From Deltaproteobacteria bacterium (lineage in GTDB: Bacteria > Desulfobacterota > DSM-4660 > Desulfatiglandales > B25-G16), in NCBI GenBank assembly GCA_020355145.1, contig CP070660.1, positions 1,220,095 through 1,227,672 on the forward strand: a stretch of 7,578 nucleotides of DNA, in the 5' to 3' direction. Made by a program: the position numbers and the translations under genes. Shown here one piece after another: positions 4,588 to 7,578 of the stretch. Under the pieces are notes generated by a model. The model was not told where the DNA came from. It was given only the letters and a program-made list of their open reading frames with translations, and searched no databases. Position 1 is the first letter of the stretch. Each line of letters begins with the position of its first letter.

Positions 4588-6818
4588 TTCATTTCTCCTT
4601 CCTTATCATGCATAAAAACCACGTTACGAAAGAATTTTATAAGGTCCTTTTTGCGTTTATATTCTTCCAGTTGATAGGGTATCAGCTTTTCGGGCGGCCA
4701 GCGAAGGAGTGACATTTCATATTCCATGATTCTGCCATATGCGTTGTTTAGATACCACGCATATAATAGGCCGAAAAGCAAACCCGGCGGGAGAAATCCT
4801 TCCTGGTCGTTAAGCGTTATTCCAAATATGTTCGGATCATGGGGACTATTAAGCATGCGTGCTAATCTGAGATATCTGCGCAAGGCTCCATCATCAAGGA
4901 AACACATGCGGTCGTTTATGGGACGCAATCGAATCTCATAACGCCGCATTCCCCAGGAATTACTGGCTTCCTCATTTGCCCAGCGCCGACTTTCGATATA
5001 TCGCCCAAGGAGTGACTCCCCCAGCGCCGTGAGTAGATTGTCCCGGAGAAGTTCCGGATCCCTGACTGCCTGCTCATGGACCTTCAATAGACCATCCGCG
5101 GGATCATAATAACCCAGGACATTATCCCATTCCTTGCTCCTGGACCACCTTGCCGCGGGAATGATTCTTGCTCCGTAAAAGAACTTTAGGTGCTCGATGC
5201 GGATGTCGCGGTTCTCCCAGACAATATCGAGCATGATATTTCGAAGATTTTTCGGGTAAAACTTTTTTTCCTCCAGTATTGCTCTCGCTTCAGAATGATA
5301 GGTAAATAAAAGAGGCGAATCCGTGCAGACGAGGCCCTTGTATTTTGTGGGTAACGGTTGAGGAGACACGGTCCCCATCTTCAGATTTAAATGCCTGTGT
5401 GCGATAAGAAGAGTGCGGACAGCCAGAGTAAATTTCTGAGGATCATGATGGATCACATTGGCGAGTCTCAAACGCTCCGGGGAATAAATGGTAGCCTCAA
5501 CAGGGAGTATCCCGAGACCTTCAACGCGACCACGATCGAGATATATAGGACTTTTGCCTTCCAGCGCATAGTTGCGGATCACATCACCCGGGATATGTTC
5601 CAGGTTGGCACTCAGCACCACATCAAACAAACCTTCATAACCACCCGCTACATTCTGATCATAAGCCTCAATCAACTCAGACACATGGAATCCGCGAGTC
5701 CTTCTACGCCGGGATATATCGGTCTCTCCGGCCTGGGCCCAGAAATTGGCTCCGAAGATTTTCAGTGCCCTCTGATTTTTTCGGATTGCCTTAATAATAG
5801 GCCTAAGCTGCAAAATAGGCATGATACTTGTATACAGACTTCCCGGAGCAAAAAGAATGAGGTCTGCCTTTCTTATTGCTTTGAGAATGTCCTCACGCAC
5901 ATAGGGGATATCACGACAGTCCACGGATACCTGATCAATCGGCAGGAGACGCCGTGTGACGGTCGCTTTGCTTTGTCCACGGACTGCAACACCGTTACTG
6001 TATCTCAACACCAGCTGACCCGGAGTGGCAGTCGAGGGATGCAGAAATCCGGGAGTTACACCAATGGCCTCGGAGAGGGTTTGAATTCCCTCTGCGATTG
6101 CTTTTAAATCCGGAGGGTAACTCGCCACCTCACCGGCTGAACGGAATATGGCAGCCGTGAGTATCATGTTCCCCAGGCAGTGTCCTCCCGGAACTATGAT
6201 AGGTCCCTTCCCTTCAGGAGAGATATATCTGCCGAGGGATGATAATAGGCTCATGAGGGGCTCCGGACAGTACCCTCTCAAAGATTTGGGCACAGCGAGG
6301 AGGGGATTGACAACGCATCGGAAATCACGCGAGTTTGCTGGAAAACGGTGATTGAAAATTCCATGAATAATACGAATGATCCGCTGGGTCGAGATATCAT
6401 CAATGCCGTATGTTTTCTGAAGATTTTCGCATAGGACCAGAGAGAGAAGCACCTTGCGAATGTCGCCGATTCCGATAATGGGCAACTGTCGCAAAAGCAA
6501 ACCTGTTGAACCCCCATCATCCGTCGCGCATACGACAACATTCAGCAAAGGAAATTCCTGTTTAAGTCCCACAAAAGGATTCTCTGGCCAATCGTCCTGC
6601 CGGGAATTTCCGCCAAGGACTGTGGAGAGCCCTGTGCCGCCTCCGAAGATCACGACCCTTGTGCTGCGGCAATCGGATGCCCGGATCTCCTCAGCCAGAT
6701 TCGAGATCGAATTTCGATGACGCCCCCGGGGAGTGGTCAGGTTTATTACCGCCTCCAGGAGATGATCAATATATCGACCGAACTTTGACCTCTTCATAGG
6801 GGACAGAATCCTCTTCAT
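4584..6818 (-). CDS. yvcK: YvcK/CofD-like protein with long C-terminal extension
   Basis: This 744-residue protein belongs to the YvcK (gluconeogenesis factor, UPF0052) branch of the CofD-like fold. B. subtilis YvcK binds UDP-sugars, is needed on gluconeogenic carbon sources and affects cell shape and wall synthesis. Seen: FGGGTGLSTVL (58-68), VVCATDDGGSTGLLLRQ (95-111), GDIRKVLLSL (118-127), GGHCLGNMIL (211-220) and LFAPGSLYTSIMPIL (322-336), followed by QAGETD (362-367). A 50-residue basic leader precedes the fold, which ends near 470. The remaining 270 or so residues form a Trp/Tyr/Arg-rich region absent from the usual 320-450-residue YvcK, and I recognise no domain in it. The ATG at 6818 is the first Met; a second in-frame Met lies at residue 8. 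The Shine-Dalgarno is weak (GAAGGG) and sits in a hairpin. It is the first gene of a two-gene operon with rapZ and looks GC-richer than its flanks. A 238-codon frame antisense to it (5391-6107) is a shadow. Confidence 0.9.
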   Translation of the reverse strand: MKRILSPMKRSKFGRYIDHLLEAVINLTTPRGRHRNSISNLAEEIRASDCRSTRVVIFGGGTGLSTVLGGNSRQDDWPENPFVGLKQEFPLLNVVVCATDDGGSTGLLLRQLPIIGIGDIRKVLLSLVLCENLQKTYGIDDISTQRIIRIIHGIFNHRFPANSRDFRCVVNPLLAVPKSLRGYCPEPLMSLLSSLGRYISPEGKGPIIVPGGHCLGNMILTAAIFRSAGEVASYPPDLKAIAEGIQTLSEAIGVTPGFLHPSTATPGQLVLRYSNGVAVRGQSKATVTRRLLPIDQVSVDCRDIPYVREDILKAIRKADLILFAPGSLYTSIMPILQLRPIIKAIRKNQRALKIFGANFWAQAGETDISRRRRTRGFHVSELIEAYDQNVAGGYEGLFDVVLSANLEHIPGDVIRNYALEGKSPIYLDRGRVEGLGILPVEATIYSPERLRLANVIHHDPQKFTLAVRTLLIAHRHLNLKMGTVSPQPLPTKYKGLVCTDSPLLFTYHSEARAILEEKKFYPKNLRNIMLDIVWENRDIRIEHLKFFYGARIIPAARWSRSKEWDNVLGYYDPADGLLKVHEQAVRDPELLRDNLLTALGESLLGRYIESRRWANEEASNSWGMRRYEIRLRPINDRMCFLDDGALRRYLRLARMLNSPHDPNIFGITLNDQEGFLPPGLLFGLLYAWYLNNAYGRIMEYEMSLLRWPPEKLIPYQLEEYKRKKDLIKFFRNVVFMHDKEGEMK
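4595..4600 (-). promoter_or_regulatory. Ribosome binding site of rapZ inside yvcK
   Basis: AAGGAG lies seven bases before the GTG at 4587, within the last codons of yvcK. It supports GTG rather than a later ATG as the rapZ start and couples the two genes. Confidence 0.75.
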
Positions 6819-6823
6819 TAAAA

Positions 6824-6852
6824 GAGCCCTTCACATATTGGAGTCAGGGCTC
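6824..6852 (-). promoter_or_regulatory. Hairpin in the yvcK leader, abutting the start codon
   Basis: On the - strand GAGCCCT (6846-6852) pairs perfectly with AGGGCTC (6824-6830) across a 15-base loop, and is followed by TTTTA and then the ATG of yvcK. The 3' arm contains the only Shine-Dalgarno-like AAGGG, so folding would hinder initiation. The GC-rich stem plus short T-run also resembles a weak attenuator. Just upstream is an 11-bp dyad, TCAACCGTTGA (6851-6861). Which role, if any, is used cannot be told from sequence. Confidence 0.5.
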
Positions 6853-6898
6853 AACGGTTGATAGGACAAGATGATTAGTACCTATTTCATAAGCTAAA

Positions 6899-6927
6899 AC
6901 TATATGGAGATAAGCCTTATGTGTCAA
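6899..6927 (-). promoter_or_regulatory. Sigma-70-type promoter of the yvcK-rapZ operon
   Basis: On the - strand a perfect -35 TTGACA (6922-6927) is separated by exactly 17 bases from TATAGT (6899-6904), five of six to the -10 consensus. The start point would fall near 6892, giving a leader of about 74 bases that includes the hairpin at 6824-6852. No other comparably good promoter is seen in the 245-base gap before the ISL3 element. Confidence 0.75.
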
Positions 6928-7063
6928 CTAAAATTCATCATCCAGTTTCATCGTCAATAATGATTTCAAAAGCATGGATGACATTCTTTTCATGGAAAGC
7001 ATTAGGATAATTTTGAGAGAGTATAGAAATGACTTGAATATATTATGGAATTAATATATATAT

Positions 7064-7086
7064 CGTCCTTCACAGTTTTGCGTGGG
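7064..7086 (-). repeat. Terminal inverted repeat of the ISL3 element
   Basis: Read outward on the - strand it is CCCACGCAAAACTGTGAAGGACG, close in layout to known ISL3 termini. The transposase stop codon (7070-7072) lies inside it, so the gene runs to the very end of the element. The partner repeat is off-window, so the exact edge is inferred from family resemblance. Confidence 0.55.
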
Positions 7087-7578
7087 CCATACCATATATA
7101 GTGGTATCTAGAGATGATCCAGTTTCTGACGAAGTACGGGCATATAGATCAAGACCCCCACAGTGAAAAAGAATTGCTTTGCGGTAATGTTCTCGGTTTC
7201 TAAATCCACAGGCCATCTGCTTGATAGTCTGTATTTTGCTATTCAACCCCTCTGTGACAGAATTGGTTATAAGATGTTTGAAGTAAGTCAAAATATTGGG
7301 AAGGTGGCTTTTCAAGGTCTTAGCGGCTTTGATCATGAGTTTAAGCCGACTGTGGGTAGCCCAAAAATACCAACGCTTAAAGTATTTCTCAGCATTTTTA
7401 GGATAGCGGTAACCCCAAAAACGTCTCAAGGATTCTTTGATTGCCCAAGCCCTGCCCGTTTTCAGTTTCCTCTTCCTGATTTCATCAAATTCTCCCTTTC
7501 GCCAATCTGGAATCTTTTCCTCGTTCATAAGCCAAAGATGCTTGGTCCCTTTAAGGCATTCTTCTCCCTTTTTCATCA
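7070..7578 (-). CDS. ISL3-family transposase, C-terminal part
   Basis: This is the C-terminal part of a DDE transposase, with the frame still open at the window edge; the Met at 7576 is internal. Family-typical blocks are LKGTKHLWL, a KTGRAWAIKE stretch, the RWYFWATHSRL segment and ITNSVTEGLNSKIQ. The last holds the third catalytic acid, Glu109 of the visible part, and is followed by CGFRNREHYRKAILFHCGGLDLY. ISL3 proteins usually end a residue or two after that LDLY. Here 23 further residues are read into the terminal repeat, suggesting loss of the original stop. The two catalytic Asp residues, the zinc finger and the helix-turn-helix of the full protein (about 400 residues) lie outside the window, so activity cannot be judged. 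Confidence 0.9.
   Translation of the reverse strand, partial: MKKGEECLKGTKHLWLMNEEKIPDWRKGEFDEIRKRKLKTGRAWAIKESLRRFWGYRYPKNAEKYFKRWYFWATHSRLKLMIKAAKTLKSHLPNILTYFKHLITNSVTEGLNSKIQTIKQMACGFRNREHYRKAILFHCGGLDLYARTSSETGSSLDTTIYGMAHAKL

Larger units (their letters stand above)
7064..7578 (-). mobile_element. ISL3-family insertion sequence, 3' end only
   Basis: The element enters from the right edge and ends near 7064. Its last coding segment is an ISL3 transposase C-terminus. The boundary sequence at 7064-7086 resembles the ISL3 terminal repeat (family style: CCCACAC-AAAA-...-GAAGAGCC). The outside flank is an alternating AT run ending at 7063, fitting the family's 8-bp AT-rich target duplications. 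The other end and the duplicate target copy lie outside the window. Confidence 0.75.

Noticed and set aside
5391..6107. 238-codon + strand frame
   Set aside because: It is fully antisense to the conserved core of yvcK, has no recognisable motif or Shine-Dalgarno, and is a shadow of GC-richer coding DNA.
6851..6900. Resemblance of the yvcK leader to rRNA-like strings (GGTACTAAT, CCTATCAAC)
   Set aside because: Only short words match, with no continuous rRNA-like stretch, so it is treated as coincidence.

Overview
The window is a short conserved chromosomal operon (yvcK-rapZ) flanked on both sides by mobile DNA and gene debris. Nothing in it fixes the species. The moderate-to-low GC content, good Shine-Dalgarno sites, sigma-70-like promoters, a PAS sensor remnant and ISL3/IS91-type transposases suggest a free-living Gram-negative environmental bacterium. 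Anammox Planctomycetota, Nitrospirota or Desulfobacterota would all fit; this is an impression from protein style, not a measurement.

Layout. (1) About 11-2530, + strand: an IS91-like (HUH/Y2 rolling-circle) element with a XerC/D-type tyrosine recombinase gene (175-1028) followed by the transposase gene (1040-2236), coupled by a Shine-Dalgarno that starts at the recombinase stop codon. A gapped inverted repeat (GAACTGAACC ... GTAAAG) marks the probable ends. The transposase has all its recognisable catalytic residues. The recombinase has lost its first catalytic arginine (Pro134) and its frame breaks at an A9 run that reads A AAA AAG in frame, a canonical -1 slippery heptamer. Its Shine-Dalgarno and start codon can be buried by an upstream complementary segment. 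(2) 2237-2779: gene-free DNA with the right end of the element and an unexplained 104-bp structure bounded by 17-bp inverted repeats. (3) 2780-3316, - strand: a PAS-domain sensor protein cut off at the start of its second PAS domain. (4) 3317-3621: intergenic. (5) 3622-6818, - strand: yvcK then rapZ, overlapping by GTGA. This is driven by a very good sigma-70-like promoter at 6899-6927, with a hairpin next to the yvcK start codon. (6) 7064-7578: the 3' end of an ISL3-family insertion sequence on the - strand, including a terminal inverted repeat and the transposase C-terminus, running off the window.

How the genes relate. RapZ and YvcK/CofD-like proteins are both tied in model bacteria to amino-sugar and cell-envelope metabolism (RapZ senses GlcN6P in E. 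coli; YvcK binds UDP-sugars in B. subtilis). Their translational coupling here suggests one functional unit. The YvcK homologue carries an extra C-terminal region of about 270 residues that I cannot assign, and the gene order is the reverse of the B. subtilis yvcJ-yvcK-whiA cluster. Mobile elements sit on both flanks, and the PAS gene downstream has been truncated, probably by past rearrangement. No RNA genes or CRISPR arrays were seen.
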